Source: Sclerodactyla briareus (Eukaryota; Echinodermata; Holothuroidea; Dendrochirotida; Sclerodactylidae). From it: a stretch of DNA of 64,000 bases. Position 1 is the stretch's first letter. Every line of letters begins with the position of its first letter. Location of the stretch: positions 1 through 64,000 of the forward strand of contig JAODTK010005924.1 of NCBI GenBank assembly GCA_026419785.1, in the 5' to 3' direction. Under the pieces are notes generated by a model, which was given only the letters and a program-made list of their open reading frames with translations, did not search any database and was not told where the DNA came from. The translations under genes and the position numbers were made by a program. Of this stretch, positions 45,600-58,400 are shown piece after piece.

Positions 45600-46395
45600 T
45601 GTCAAGGAACTGTCAGTGTTTTTTTCTGTGGTCTGACACCATAGGTATGAACCTTGCCATGGCCAACCTATTAACCCATTCGAAATTGGTTCTTTTTTGC
45701 GTGGTGTCACCATATGCCAACAATGGTTATGTAAAGCAATTTTACTAATTTGGTAGCAAGCACTCGCCCATGGCCCGTATAACAGACATTTGTAACTATT
45801 GAACCCGAATTTCTTTGCCCTTTGCTTGCTTGCTTGCAAGCTCCCCGGTGCTTTACCCTCCTGCCATACTTGCCTTTATTAGTTATTATACTTTATTTCA
45901 GAAGAGAGTTGTTTCAATAGCCAGAGCTAATCGACCTACCACAAGGCCTCATGAATAGGAAACAATCATGTACAATGAAAATACAAGTAGCAGAGCAAAC
46001 AAAATATTTGGGAATGCAAGCTGCTTGATAACAGAGGCGAGATGATGGGAGGAGCATTAGAATTGAACCCAAAAAAGAAAATGTGAGGGAAAATTGCAGC
46101 AAAGAATTGTATGCTAAATAGATGAATGTAGATATTAGAACACTCTCGTACCATTAAAATGATGTAGGGCCAAATTAACAGGACTATTAATGTTATAACT
46201 TGATGATAACTAAGATAAATTGATGGAAAGAATGAAAAACAAAATTCCAAGAAGAAACGAGAGATAATCTACACATGCGAATATAAGAACCCTTTTTGTA
46301 CTATTGAATGATGCACAGGACATGTGTTCATAAGACCTAAAAGGGGACCTGTACCTACACAATGATTCAAAATTGACAACACTAGCAGTATGGCT
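45600..46395. other. Intergenic, nothing recognised
   Basis: AT-rich. Minus-strand open frames here (45,914-46,425) are hydrophobic and low-complexity, with no domain. Confidence 0.4.
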
Positions 46396-46399
46396 TTGC

Positions 46400-46485
46400 C
46401 ACAGAATGTTAGACTCACTAATCAATAGGATTCAGGAAAACAGAGTTAGGAGTCCTATTAGATTAGTGTGTTCTAACATTCTGTG
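46400..46485. ncRNA. Candidate pre-miRNA-like hairpin
   Basis: The arm CACAGAATGTTAGA plus CTCACTAATC plus AATAGGATTC (46,400-46,433) is inverted at 46,450-46,485 with two single-base bulges and about two mismatches. The loop is about 16 bases. The ~86-base foldback has the size and near-perfect pairing of an animal microRNA precursor, or it is a tiny palindromic transposon remnant. It is about 1.3 kb after the HPGD-like stop codon. I do not recognise a known miRNA seed. Confidence 0.45.
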
Positions 46486-46489
46486 ACAC

Positions 46490-48180
46490 GATCAGCCTCC
46501 TAGGGCTGTTCTTCATGCTAAAGAGTCAAGATTGCAACCTTCAACAATGTGTTCTCTGATTGGCTGTTGTATGGATTATGTGTACTTTGTTCGCCTGTTA
46601 GGGAATCAAGTTAGGCTACAATAGCTAATATGGGAAATTCTATCAATAAAATACCTGCATGTTACAGATTACAGGCTAATATGCTGTATGTGCTGGTTGA
46701 ATTGCAAGCCTTCGCTGCATGAGAACTAGCGCCCCAGTAGAATGGACTGTTAATACTTTCAGCAACTTGTTGGTCGGGTGAGCATTGCGCTAAAGTCATT
46801 TCTCATATGAAGTTTGCATCAAAATGTAATGAATAGGACTTGACAACTCAGAATAGAGAAACCAAAGGTATTGGGATGTCTGTGAGTGTATAAACAAACC
46901 AATCAAGATTCTAACCTCACGACAAGAAACCACAGTATTCATTGCTCTAAAAAGAATGGCATCCCTGTGAGTGTCGAAAATGCACGAGTTGAGGGCGGGG
47001 TTGTGAAAACAACCCCCCCAATAGAAGTTCCTAGGGCAACTGCTAATAGATGAGCTTCTCAAATCGTTAGTAAGGCCGCTGGTTAATACCCGGACCGTAA
47101 GTTTAGGGCATTCTGTATCACTCTACGGTACAATTGTATTGCAGCTAGCTACATCAGAGAGAGGTCTCCCAGTCAGCGTAGTACAGTATTTGGTTTACTT
47201 GGTCCCAACCATGTGGTGTCATACGCTAAGTATTATACAAGCGGCAGACTGTTGGAAAATGTGTTAAGGATATGAAACCAATTCGGGGTGATTCACATAT
47301 TGTCAAACCATTTCAACCAAGTGTTTCTAATCACGATAAATGTAAAATTTCCTAATTCACTTTGTCCATCGACTCCGATATTGTGACAGCTTTGGTATTA
47401 TTTGCGACCCGCCTTGATGGGTCTGGTAACTGGGTTAATGTGCAAGTAGGTGGGGAGGGCCAGGGTTCATGAGCTTTTTATGCCTGGATGCTTATCAAAT
47501 AATTAGTCCTGCATACATCCATTCTCGGCGTCAAGCGCTTCAAACTATTATATTACTATATCTCAATATACTACGATACTAGCCATCAAGTATGCGAGAT
47601 TAATTTGCAGCTGTTGATTGGACAGTCATGTTCTTTTGGACCAAGATCTTTTAAAATTCATGTCAGCATAAAAGGAAAACTATATCATGACTGCATCGTT
47701 TGAATTGAAATTGAATGTGGAAAGATATAATACACTCCCAGAAACATTACAATCTGATACTGTTCTCTTCTCTTCTTGGCCTGAGGTTTAATTTGTTATG
47801 TTATTTTCCACTGGGTATGACCTGGCCGCATGCATATTCATACCCTCACAACCCACTGTGGTGGGTCCACAGAAAGTAATGAGGTTTGAGAGAAACTTAC
47901 TGTACGACATGCAAATTCTGATAGGTCCCTGAACATTCAGCCTACCTCCATAATGCTATATGGAACATATTCAAATTATCATCAATCCTGGGGGAGGGTG
48001 GTTGGGACATTTGAAGGTGGTCGGTCCTATTGAGTTTTCAGCTCCAACCAGCTCTGCTCCTTTACTGCAGTAATGTTTAGCATGGTCTAATCACAAGTAC
48101 CTGAGGGGTTTCAGAGATGAAGGTCAATGAGGGGGCATAATGGACTATCTCCATGTCATTTTATCTGCACAATGAAATCT
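46490..48180. other. Intergenic, nothing recognised
   Basis: No coding exon, RNA gene or repeat family that I can support. Confidence 0.4.
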
Positions 48181-48189
48181 TGCATGTGT

Positions 48190-48870
48190 GTGTTTAAGCT
48201 ACAGTACCATTGGAATCTCGGTGTCATGACAGTGTATGTTGTCTGTTGGAATGCCTGGCTTTTGAAGAAGATAACTCAATCCTAGTGAGATGGTATGTAG
48301 CTCACTCATATTGGTATGCGAGTTCCTCATAATGAATGAGTGCATAACTGTTTGGGGTAGTTTCAAAGTCAAAACCTTGTGAAACATGATGATACATGCA
48401 GGAGGCCAGAAGGCTTAGTTTAGTGAATCCTTGACTCAATTCTGACAAGATATGACGGACACACTATTGTTTGACAAATTTCCGTTCTCGACATGAAATA
48501 CTATCTTGATCAAGCATTAGGATTCCTTCATCATATCTATAATAGGGCTAAGTTAGTCATGGTGAACACACCATCCATATAGTGGGGTGAAGTTAACATG
48601 TTTACGAGCTGGAATTGCTCAAATATCACTTACACATGGTACGTTGCTCCTGATGAAGGAACCCACACATCCCAATTGAATCAGACCAAGCATACGTGTT
48701 TCACAACGGATTTTGGCCTTTAATGACCTGCAGTGAACTTAGGTGACCTCAAACCTGATCCAATAGGTTTCATGTACTTATTATGGGGTGAGGGAGAACA
48801 CAAACAAATAATGAGCTTCATTCATCCAGGCTGGGTCGAATTATTGTGTTTATAAGCTGGACGGCCCAGT
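48190..48870 (+). repeat. Diverged 'tgaagctcatacttgg' family copies
   Basis: 'gatggtatgtagctcactcatattggtatg', 'ctcataatgaatgagtg' and 'acctgatccaataggttt' match the family at 32,740 and 61,950. Diverged and of mixed orientation. Confidence 0.5.
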
Positions 48871-49573
48871 TCCCGGAACCCACCGTACGGTGGCTACACA
48901 CGACGAAAGCTTTGGTGGAACTGAACCCTCAATAGGTTTCATAAGTGTTGGAGTACTGATTGGAGACGTTGATTTCACTGTGTTGCAGTCGCCCTCTTTG
49001 CGTTCAAACGCGTGGAATACCTTTCAATACGCTCAAAGGACTATGGAACGTTTGTAATTATTAGGAAGAGCGTTATTTTGGGCAAAAAGGATTTCATTGC
49101 GATTACGTAATGTTCATGACATCACCAAACCCAAACGACCCGAGGTCATTGAACGTGAAACAACAACAGATTCCGGAAAAAATTACAAACTATGCAACAA
49201 ACCAAACAGACTTGCCACAGTCGTTCGCGTTGCACGCACATGCAGTGTGATATTAGGCATGAATAAGTTTCCTCTGTCAGACGAGGGCTTTGATTTCAAT
49301 GTTCAAAAGTTATGAAGCGGTAAATAATACACGTTATAGTTAGGTAACGCAACGGCTAGTCGTACTAGTGTCATAGTAATAGTAAAGGTTATTTAGCTAC
49401 TCCTTTACCAAGGCCTAACATGGGCTAGGTCCCTAGGCTCACGACTTCATCATGATTCATGTTCTGTACTGTACACAGGCCGAGGATCCTGCACAAATTA
49501 ATTAGGTATAGGCCTACATACCGATAAACACCGTCGCTGTCTTCTTCACAATCCCACAAAACCTGTTACTGCA

Positions 49574-49634
49574 ATGCAGGTATTAATCCGATGCAGGAGT
49601 GTGACTAGGGTTTTGAAGGAACTTGTTTCACTTG
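49574..49634 (+). CDS. Candidate first coding exon of an unidentified gene
   Basis: ATG at 49,574 opens MQVLIRCRSVTRVLKELVSL and reaches a strong donor CTTG/GTAAGT at 49,635. The basic, Leu/Val-rich N-terminus could be a mitochondrial targeting peptide. The surrounding 49.0-49.6 kb is non-repetitive and richer in CpG than its neighbours, as expected of a promoter-proximal region. I found no convincing next exon, so this may be chance. Confidence 0.3.
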
Positions 49635-49639
49635 GTAAG

Positions 49640-51010
49640 TCATTAAAAGGATAAAAATTACTAGGCTATTTGGAGCTAATTTAGTTAAAATGCCGGGTTC
49701 ATTATCCTAATCCTAGGTCAACCAAAATTTAATTTGTTTAATCTATTCTAACTTCGTCCTATACAATTTATTGTAATATTTGTAGTAGAATATGAACGTT
49801 GTTGTGAGTGAATGGATAGGCTAGGCCTGTACTTGCATAATGTTGTTACACAATGTTGACACTGGCTATTGTGGAAAACAGGATGTAGGGCATAGTTCAC
49901 ACTGAATATTTAAGCGTGATATGTCAGTCAAATTAGTGGCCAAGTTGAAAGCCCACAGTACCAACAGCCTCGCCTACCTTATCTTTGGTGTGGTCACATA
50001 AAGGCTGAACAAACTTTCAAGTGTGGCACACCAGTAAAAAAAATGTAGGTTGTCTTTCAATTACTTCACAGTACATGAAAGAAAATCATAACAAATCTGA
50101 TTTAGTTGTTTTTTCATAACATATGGTATTACGAATGTGAACCCTATTATTAGGTGAGAGTATGCATTCACTTTAGGGTGAGGCATCCTCTCGCCACCAA
50201 ACATCTTCAACAGAAATTCCCACTGCCAAGCTTACCCCACATATTCTCTGTGATAAGCAAACTGAATTGCTCTCCAGACAAAAAGGCATTGTGTGTAGAG
50301 GCAGGACTGTAGCCACCCTTGAAGAGTTGGGGAGGGGCCAAACTTTGGTGGGGATAACATTATGGATGCAGTAGAATGGTAAAATTATAACTAATTGTCA
50401 CTCTACAACATGCCATTAACTCCCTACGTCTTTAGTAGCATGGAGTGGAATCCTTGCCACACTTATTGTTTCACGACTTAATATAAAAAAAGGTGCTCAT
50501 CACGAAGGCGAGTCATGACATGCATGCCACTGTTTCATATTGGCACCTTTCCTCTAGCCCAGCAATGACAGGTAGTTTTGTTGGAGACAGCGGATAGGTC
50601 CTGCCTAAGTAACGTACACTAGCTGTCATAATTCATTCACTCATACAACTCGCCATTGACCAACCCGCAATGAAGGCTTCAAATTCTGGTTCCGAAAACT
50701 GTGGGTGTCCCATAATAACTTACATATACATATGTATATATACATACAACACCAGCATGGCTTTATAGCTTCCTTGGACTTTCTCAAGGATAACAAATTT
50801 AACTCTCCACATACCACTAGTGGTATATGCTGCATATTGATCTTGTCACTTTTGAATAAAACCTAAAACTCATGTACATTTGAAAGTCTACTACCATGTC
50901 CATCAAAATGGTAAGAAGTCATGACATTTTTGACCCCAAATATTTTTGATATGGGGGGGGGGGATTCCTACTCCTTGGTTGGTGGCTTACAACATCAAAC
51001 TACAATTCAA
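49640..51010. other. Nothing recognised
   Basis: Non-coding sequence with a G run near 50,955. No exon found that would continue the candidate at 49,574. Confidence 0.4.
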
Positions 51011-51014
51011 CGCC

Positions 51015-51820
51015 CCAGTTTCTTGCCTGGTTGCGCGATCAGTGTTTTACCATGCAGAACAATTTCATTAGGTGCAATTCCTGTGGTCGCTTAACCGGAT
51101 TTCGGTATTTAGCATTAACAGAAACATCCTACTAATCAGTGACCAATTTCCAAGTATTGAATGTGGGACGGTCATTATGTGACAATGTTACTAAGGAGTA
51201 CAATAAAAGTTTTGTGGAAAAGTGACTAAATTGCCTAAATTATGCAAATTACAACACACGTGAATGACCTCCAGTGAACCCTGATCCATGATAACAAAAA
51301 ATTTGTAACTCGAGGTAGCGAGCAATAACCGCACAGCAGGTTTCATGAAAGTTCAAGCAACTTGAAGATTTTTTTGCATATTAACTTATGGCACATTAGG
51401 TACTTAATGACCTCCATTGACCCCGAATCTTCGGTTTAAAAGTTTTTGACTGGAAGGTTGGGAACTATATCACCAAGCTTCATGAAAAATCCGACAAACT
51501 TTGAATCTTGCATAAATTATGCAAATAGATGACTTGATTACCATATTTCATGCTGAAAATCTCTAATCAGTTCATCCACCTTATATCCCACATCTATGTG
51601 CCAAACCAAGTCACCATCTGTGATCTTGCTAACGAGCCAAAACAATAAATTAGTGACTTTGACCCAAAAAATTGAAAATTTTGTCGCAATTGCCTTCCGT
51701 TCCAAAGATATCCTGCTAACGAGATAGCGTGACCACACACACATACACCCCACACACATACACACATGCCACTGACCACTAAGTGTCTCCTAAATTTCGT
51801 CAGGCGAGACAAAAAACCAG
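51015..51820 (-). mobile_element. GTCTCGCC/GCGATCGCC element, inverted copy, about 0.8 kb
   Basis: On the minus strand it starts 'tttttgtctcgcctgacg' with 'ggagacacttagtggtca' and a TG-rich run (51,815 downwards), carries 'gcaagatcacagatggtg' and TTTGCATAATTT blocks, and ends 'tgatcgcgcaaccaggcaag' near 51,030. Confidence 0.7.
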
Positions 51821-51957
51821 TAGATTCAGAACTGGATCCTGCATTATGTGTGTAGAGCCCAATTGGAGATCACTGACCACAGAGCTCACACGAGGCTACT
51901 CTGGCAATGTAGGTAGAAGTGTCCGACAGAACTAACAAAATAGAGTTGAGAAAACAT

Positions 51958-51963
51958 TTTATT
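51958..51963 (-). terminator. Possible distal polyadenylation signal on the minus strand
   Basis: AATAAA read on the minus strand. If gene 2 has a long 3' UTR, the non-repetitive stretch from 55,111 down to here could belong to it. Distance makes this speculative; another AATAAA is at 53,509-53,514. Confidence 0.2.
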
Positions 51964-51969
51964 CCATAC

Positions 51970-53585
51970 CACATTATTTATTAATTAACCTGAGATGCAT
52001 ACAATAGAAAATGCAGAAAAATTATACCTTATAAGGAGTATCACATACCCCATGGTTTTGGACAATGTCCATGCACTGTGCATGCATCACATGGCCTGGG
52101 CAAAATAGACAATGCATGGCTCCAAATTTACAATTCATTCAAAGCATTTTCCATTGAATCCCAACAGACCCATCGTTCGAGTTCATTTTGATAGGAGTTC
52201 ACACCTTCTTCGTGGTCAAGTTTGGCTGACTTTGACACTCAAAAAAATTGAGCCCTGATTTAAACATTGTTTTTTAAACAGTTTTTTATCTATCAGCCTT
52301 TATTTTCTTGTCCTCCATTTTCCAGCCACGAAGCTACCCATACTGTAGTAATCTAAGCGTATTGAGTGATATAAAAACTACAATGAAAAAAAAATCTTTT
52401 GAAACGATAGTATCAGGTAAAATTTGGTAATTTGCATGGATAGCCCCCTTGGCGAAGCCATTATATTTGTAACGGCTGGTCAATTTTTTGGAAAATTTGT
52501 GACCAGATCACCATTTTCCCCGAAATATACCTGATTTGAGTGAATTTCTTCTTGTGAGATGATATTGAATGATTCATTCATTTTCATAACATTTATGCTA
52601 TTTTCTCGAATACAGCAAAGGCTGAATGGAGCTTTATATATGTATCTTTTTGTGATGCTCTAGTTCTTCCGGAACACCTGCTCTAGTAAATGACTGTGGT
52701 GTATATTTCGATCGCATGAGTGCGGTGTGAGTGCTCCAATCTGAATGGAAGCTACAAACTAGACACAAATTCATAGGTACAATGGTGCAGTCACTATATA
52801 GCTCACACTGGACCCCAAGGCTGACAAATTTGCAATTCAAAGAAAACTCAAATTTTCCTTAATTATTTTCAGCAAATCGAAACACTCCACTTCTGGGGGC
52901 TTCATACAAGGCCACTGGCATGCTGCTAACTAGTTAGCCTTAAGAACCTTGTCCCATTTAAATCTCAACGAGTGCTTTCAGGACCTGAGCCTAAACAGGT
53001 TTACTTTGTTAACATATTATGCAGGAATTATCCTCTATTCATGACCACTATGAAGCTAGCTGTGATTGTTGATTTTGTGACCAAAGAATCGTTAATTTGG
53101 GATGGAAGTCCAACTTGGATTTATTCAGGGACTGTCGTAGCATGAATGGAAGCAAGGGAGGGGCTTAACAAATAAGACGTGTATAATACATAGCCACGTC
53201 ATGCTCATTATAAAAGTGATTTTTTCTTTACACAGAAAATTCTATTTTGAAAAATGCCCTTGTAAACATATTCATATATATACAATATATACATACAACC
53301 ATAAAAACATAAATATGCACTATTTTAAAACTGTACCGATGCAACAAGTTTAGCATGTAACAAACTATAAACTAAACAAATATATAATTTGTGGTAGTTG
53401 TAAAATCATACATATGTTCACATGCATATCTTCTTGCCAAAAAACAAACAAACTGCACAAGTGTTGGTAAATAGCAAGAATCGATTGGTACATTACAATT
53501 ACTGAATGTTTATTAGTTAGGTAGTACAAAATATTCTCCTTGAAAGACTCTATGAGCTATCCAACTAGTTGAATAGTTTTCATGG
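51970..53585. other. Intergenic or long 3' UTR, nothing recognised
   Basis: AT-rich and non-repetitive. No coding exon. Confidence 0.35.
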
Positions 53586-53597
53586 GGGCTTTCACAC

Positions 53598-53730
53598 TGA
53601 CCGAGTGGCTGGCAAAATTGGTAGAGCATCGGCCTTCCACCGGGAAGATTGGGGTTGAATCACAGTCGGGTCATACCGAAGACTTTAAAAATGGTATCTA
53701 ACCTGTTGCCATCTCGCTGAACGCTCAGCA
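53598..53730 (+). mobile_element. tRNA-derived SINE
   Basis: Box A-like 'ctggcaaaattggtagagc' at about 53,609 and box B-like 'ggttgaatc' at 53,653, then 'gggtcataccgaagactt' plus 'taaaaatggtatc' and 'gaacgctcagc'. The post-tRNA segment is of the widespread type seen in invertebrate SINE2 families. No mature tRNA fold is expected. Confidence 0.75.
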
Positions 53731-54066
53731 CAAGAGATGGATCAGGGAAGGAAACTGCTTTTCAGACAGCATTGGCCCCGTCGTCTGACATTCACAGCAA
53801 ATGAGCTGGGGGGCCAGAGTGTCAGATCTGATCGACAGCAAATCGGTTTGCAGCGTATGATCCAAACTTTCATTGTCTCTCCAACAGAAGAAAGAAAGAT
53901 ATTTATACTATTCCCTGTATCAGAAGATCCACTGTGCCCTTTCTCTGGACACCTCAATTTTGAAAAGGGTGGCACTGAATATGACCAGGATTGGCACAAC
54001 TTAATTCATTCACTTGCATTCATTCAATTGCAATCATTTTTAGTAGGGGTGGATCTGAAGACATTT

Positions 54067-54147
54067 CATAACAATTAAATTTGCTCTCAGGACCATCCAC
54101 TTTAAAAATGAGGAGCAAATTGAATTGTTATGGAAATGGATGGTCCT
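54067..54147. other. Two crossing inverted repeats (pseudoknot-type layout)
   Basis: Arm 1 (54,067-54,086) pairs with 54,113-54,132 at 19 of 20 positions. Arm 2 AGGACCATCCA (54,089-54,099) pairs with TGGATGGTCCT (54,137-54,147) at 11 of 11. Order is 1-2-1'-2', so both stems can form only as an H-type pseudoknot. If transcribed from the minus strand it would lie about 1 kb past the gene 2 stop codon. Function unknown. Confidence 0.6.
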
Positions 54148-54149
54148 GT

Positions 54150-55105
54150 TTACCGAATGTTTGCATCTCAAAACCTAATATTTTGACACTTGGGATGAGA
54201 ATTGCAGGCTACTACACGCATGATACAGTGTAGCGAAGACCACTCACAGTGACATCGTACGCACAATATCACTCAATTTTTACCAGCAAAAGAATTGATT
54301 TGAAGACAAGCTATTTGATGATAGTATCTCAAGCATTTTCCCTCACGATAGCAAAGTTTGATGAAACCCTGGAAAATCTAATTGTCTTCCGGAGAAATCT
54401 TCTAAGATAGTTAGGGAAATCAGTTGGCCATACAAGATAGTAATGATGCCGTTGTATGAACTACACCACATGTGAAACTATCGCTGTCAGAAGACTAATG
54501 GGTTGGCCATCTGATGAGGATGAGCCCTGGCAATTCAACGATGACCCTTAATACACTGGTTTGACCCTGCTATGTAGAATATGGAGATAAATGGTACTCA
54601 TGTTTTCGAACTTGCTAGTCTACGTAAAGGATTGTCTGATTCTGGTTGAAAATTGTGGGAAATAGAAACCACTGAACAGAACTCAATGAAATGTCTTGCA
54701 GTAGCTTATCGCAAAGAGTTCTGAAGTCATTCGATGCAAGGTTCGTGGTGAAAGGTGATTAAACACACACAATTAGTGCGGAAGCAAGCAAGCTAGCCCA
54801 ATGTTTATGATGTGATAATAAAAATATTGGTTTCCTCTTTCTTAAGACATCTTCGGGGGTTTTTTGGGGGCCCCCGTTAAAATAAAAAATAAAATCTGAC
54901 ACCGAAATTGGTTGGTTCATTGTCTAAATTTCCCTCCTAATGGGTTAGGATGCCAACGGACCCTGCTGCTTGCTACACCTGCCATACATTCTCTGTCGAA
55001 TGACACTTTTCAGAGGGAACCCACATATCATAGCGTCATCCTGTGGTCAACACGAAAAGTCCTCACGGCATATCATCAACGGTCAATGAATGATCGACCT
55101 AGAGT
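54150..55105. other. Downstream of gene 2, nothing recognised
   Basis: Presumed 3' flank or UTR of gene 2. No domain in the short open frames. Confidence 0.35.
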
Positions 55106-55111
55106 CACTTT

Positions 55112-55496
55112 CTAACGGCTACTGCCACTGTCGTTGTAATCCTCGAATCCCCGAGAGGGGTCGAGGTAGATGTAGGTCTCTGTTCCAGCCCCTCCTGGTC
55201 CTGGGGCACCACTACCCTCTATGTACATGTCATCTGGGGAGGGGATGAGGGTATGGGGGGTGGCGAGGAAGGTGTCTGGGGGTGCTCGTAGTCGTTCATG
55301 TAGGCCGAGGACTCCCGTTTCTTATTCAGGCCGGAGTAAGTCTTCTTCGCTTTCGGTTCCAAGTAGTGCTGGTAGGCCATTGATGTGCAGCAGCCTTCCC
55401 ATTGGCCGCCATGCCTGCATCCAGTCCTGGTAGAGGTGGTTATCACTTGGTGGTACGTAGGGCGTGTAGGCTGGCGCTGGAGACTGAGGCATGGGT
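55112..55496 (-). CDS. Gene 2 last exon: cytoplasmic tail
   Basis: Acceptor CTTCTTGCCCCCAG; the first base completes Arg after VKCG. Opens PMPQSPAPAYTPYVPPSDN then HLYQDWMQ; after a frame break continues SMAYQHYLEPKAKKTYSGLN, KKRESSAYMNDYEHPQTPSS; after a second break DDMYIEGSGAPGPGGAG, TETYIYLDPSRGFEDYNDSG, SSR and TAG at 55,112. The total length is in phase (385 = 1 + 3 x 128), so the two breaks cancel, consistent with base-count error. Twelve or more tyrosines in ~128 residues, with proline-rich stretches, suggest phosphotyrosine docking. YMND fits the Grb2 SH2 pattern pYxN. Confidence 0.7.
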
Positions 55497-58400
55497 CTGG
55501 GGGCAAGAAGCGATGTTCCCAACAAATGCCAGGGTTGCGAATGCAGTTGACTGGTATTAGACTTTGTCGGCTTCGCCAATTATAGGAAATAACAAATATG
55601 GTCCACCAATTGTACTGGAATGTTGAACTGAGGGGAACTGAATGAGCAACAGTGGTTGTGGTGGGTGGTTTCAGCAGGTGAACTGAATGTGGAACCAAGT
55701 GGTTGTGGTTTTCAGTAGGTGAACTGAATGTGGAACCAAGTGGTTGTGGTTTTCAGCAGGTGAACTGAGTGTGTAACCAGTGGCAGTGGTTTTCAGCAGG
55801 TGAAAGGAATGTTGAACCAATGGTTGTGGTTTTCAGTAGGTGAACTGAATGTGGAACCAAGTGGTTGTGATTTTCAGCAGGTGAACTGAGTGTGTAACCA
55901 GTGGCAGTGGTTTTCAGCAGGTGAAAGGAATGTTGAACCAATGGTTGTGGTTTTCAGTAGGTGAACTGAATGTGGAACCAAGTGGTTGTGATTTTCAGCA
56001 GGTGAACTGAATGTGGAACCAAGTGGTTGTGATTTTCAGCAGGTGAACTGAGTGTGTAACCAGTGGCAGTGGTTTTCAGCAGGTGAACTTATGTTGAACC
56101 AGAGGTTGTGGTTTTCTTTAGGTGAACGTGGATATGTGGAACCAAATGGTTGTGGTTCTCAGTGGACATTGTGCCCTTTGCATGTTTACCATTTACATGT
56201 CATGTTATTGACACCCCCCAGTGTCCCCACCTACTTCAAACCATCATCATCCTGACAAAGGGCAATATCTTTTTATCCTGTGTCCAGGTGAAGTTGGCAG
56301 CTGACCAAAGTAAAATGCATCTGCTAGTGCAATCTTGCAGGAGGGGGGGGGGGGGCATCCATTGGTTCGTTTCTCTGCTGGACAAGTACTCACAACCAAA
56401 AATATAATCTTGTGCAGGCATCATTGGACATTTCTTCTGGATGTTGCCACAAATCAGCCCCAAAAAACTAACAAACTCCCACCTTGGATTGGGTCCACAC
56501 TATACACATCAATTCACCAACTCTCTTTTGTTCCAACCCACCCACTAACTGATCACATACCACATTTCACAATGAAATGACCTACCTTCCACATTTCACA
56601 ATGATTATCAGGAGTAGCACGAAAATCAAAAGCAACACAGCCCCTGTGACACCTGCGATCACACCTGTGGAGTAAACAAAATGAAAATTATGATCTCTTG
56701 ATTCATAGGAATGATTCTGGTAGTCCTGGAGGACTGTCTGTGGCCAAAAATGTTGTAACTTGATAATAATAAGACACAAAATCTACCGAAAAACTCAAAG
56801 TGCACAAGAAAAGGCCAAAGACGGAGGACGACTACAGATCGGGGAAAAGCTTCACGGAAGATATATGGCCTTCCAACTCGCTCTTAAATTGAGATATTAC
56901 ATTAATATCACAAAATTTTTTGGGACCGAATTCCATAAACCAGGGCGTTGAATCTAAAGAACGCTGTTGGCAGACGTAAGAGAACCTTGGAAATTCCAGC
57001 AATTTGTCAGAGGATGATCGGAGGAACGCGTGTGTGGTTGGTAGGTGCAAACAACAGACAACAGATATGTCGGAAAAGTACCCTCAAAATAGCCGAAACA
57101 CAGAAGAGCCCAAATTATATCGGATGCGGAAATTTCAATAGGCAGCCAGTGTAGTTCAGCACGATAGTTGTTACAGGATCATCCTTTCTTCCTAGAAACA
57201 AGAGGGCGGCACAATCTGACCCTTACGAGGCTATTTGGTGATCACAGTGATACCACTTGAAGCAGAAGCGCAGAAAAATCAAGGTGGGAGTGGTCGGGTA
57301 ACAATCGATTAACAGGACAGAAGTGGATTTTCTGATAGGTAATTTGCGGATGGATTATTGCCAATGCGCCTCAAAGATAGAAAGGAGGAATGGCAGACAT
57401 CACTGATGTGATCGTAATGGAAAGTGTCTTATCGAAAACTCACGCAAGCACTTAACAGAACTTATAGGCAAATGTTGAGAGGTTTCTTGTCAAGATGCCG
57501 ATAAACTAGATACTTAATTGGCAAGATAGGGATTGATATGTGATCGTGTGTATTGCATTTGAAGTTGATATGGTCCAATATTCATCGAGTAATATGAATG
57601 AATTAATACTGGAAATAGAAAAAAAAATGGTGCAAGAGAATTTTCAGACAATTTGAAGTGAGCTTGTGATGAGTGAGATCTGTGTATTTCATTTTTACAT
57701 TATTTTTGCATAAGAACTCATAGGACACCACATGAAAGGGGGAAACATGGTGTGTAATTCCCTTACAATATGTAATAAACCTGTGATGAGGACTATGTAT
57801 CACTTTTGCATAACCAAGGCGATCACCAAAAAGTGTCTCGCCTGGTTGCGCAGTCGGTGGTGGTACTATTATTCACACACAAACAAACCAATAGTTCATG
57901 CAGACCATCAGCATGTCCCAAACAAACAGCACATATTTTCACATGTAACACATAAAAACTCCTCAAATAACTGACCAAATAGGTTGACTCTTATTTACAA
58001 AAGTCCCTTATTGCTCATTTTCTTCTTCATGCCCCCCCCCCCCACTCTTCTCTCCTAAATACCCAAATTTGATGCAGTTTCATTGCTCAGTCAACTCACC
58101 TCTGAACCGAAATCCACTTGAAATGTGTTAGTAAATCCCCTTTGACAAGCCCAGGCTCTTTGCCTTTAAATAAAATTTACCTTCATTATTCATGCTTTTT
58201 TTTTTTCCCCCAAGCAGCCAGGACATGCCATACCACACCCCCCCCCTTGCCCGCAGCAAAAACCCTTCCCCCGCCTCCCCCACACACAACAACTATCCCC
58301 GTGCAGTAGTCAAGAATGACCCCAAAATATATCTTCAGAAACCTCCAAATTTGTCTATCTATTAATTGCTATTTTGACATATAGTTGACATTCTAGCATC

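Noticed and set aside
53609-53670. Functional tRNA gene
   Set aside because: Degenerate box A, no acceptor stem; continues into a typical SINE body.
53737-54078. 113-codon plus-strand open frame after a SINE
   Set aside because: No recognisable domain; starts in SINE tail sequence and ends in the inverted-repeat block.
55753-55941. Repetitive HLLKTT-type protein on the minus strand
   Set aside because: A 41-bp minisatellite read in shifting frames; lies in an intron.
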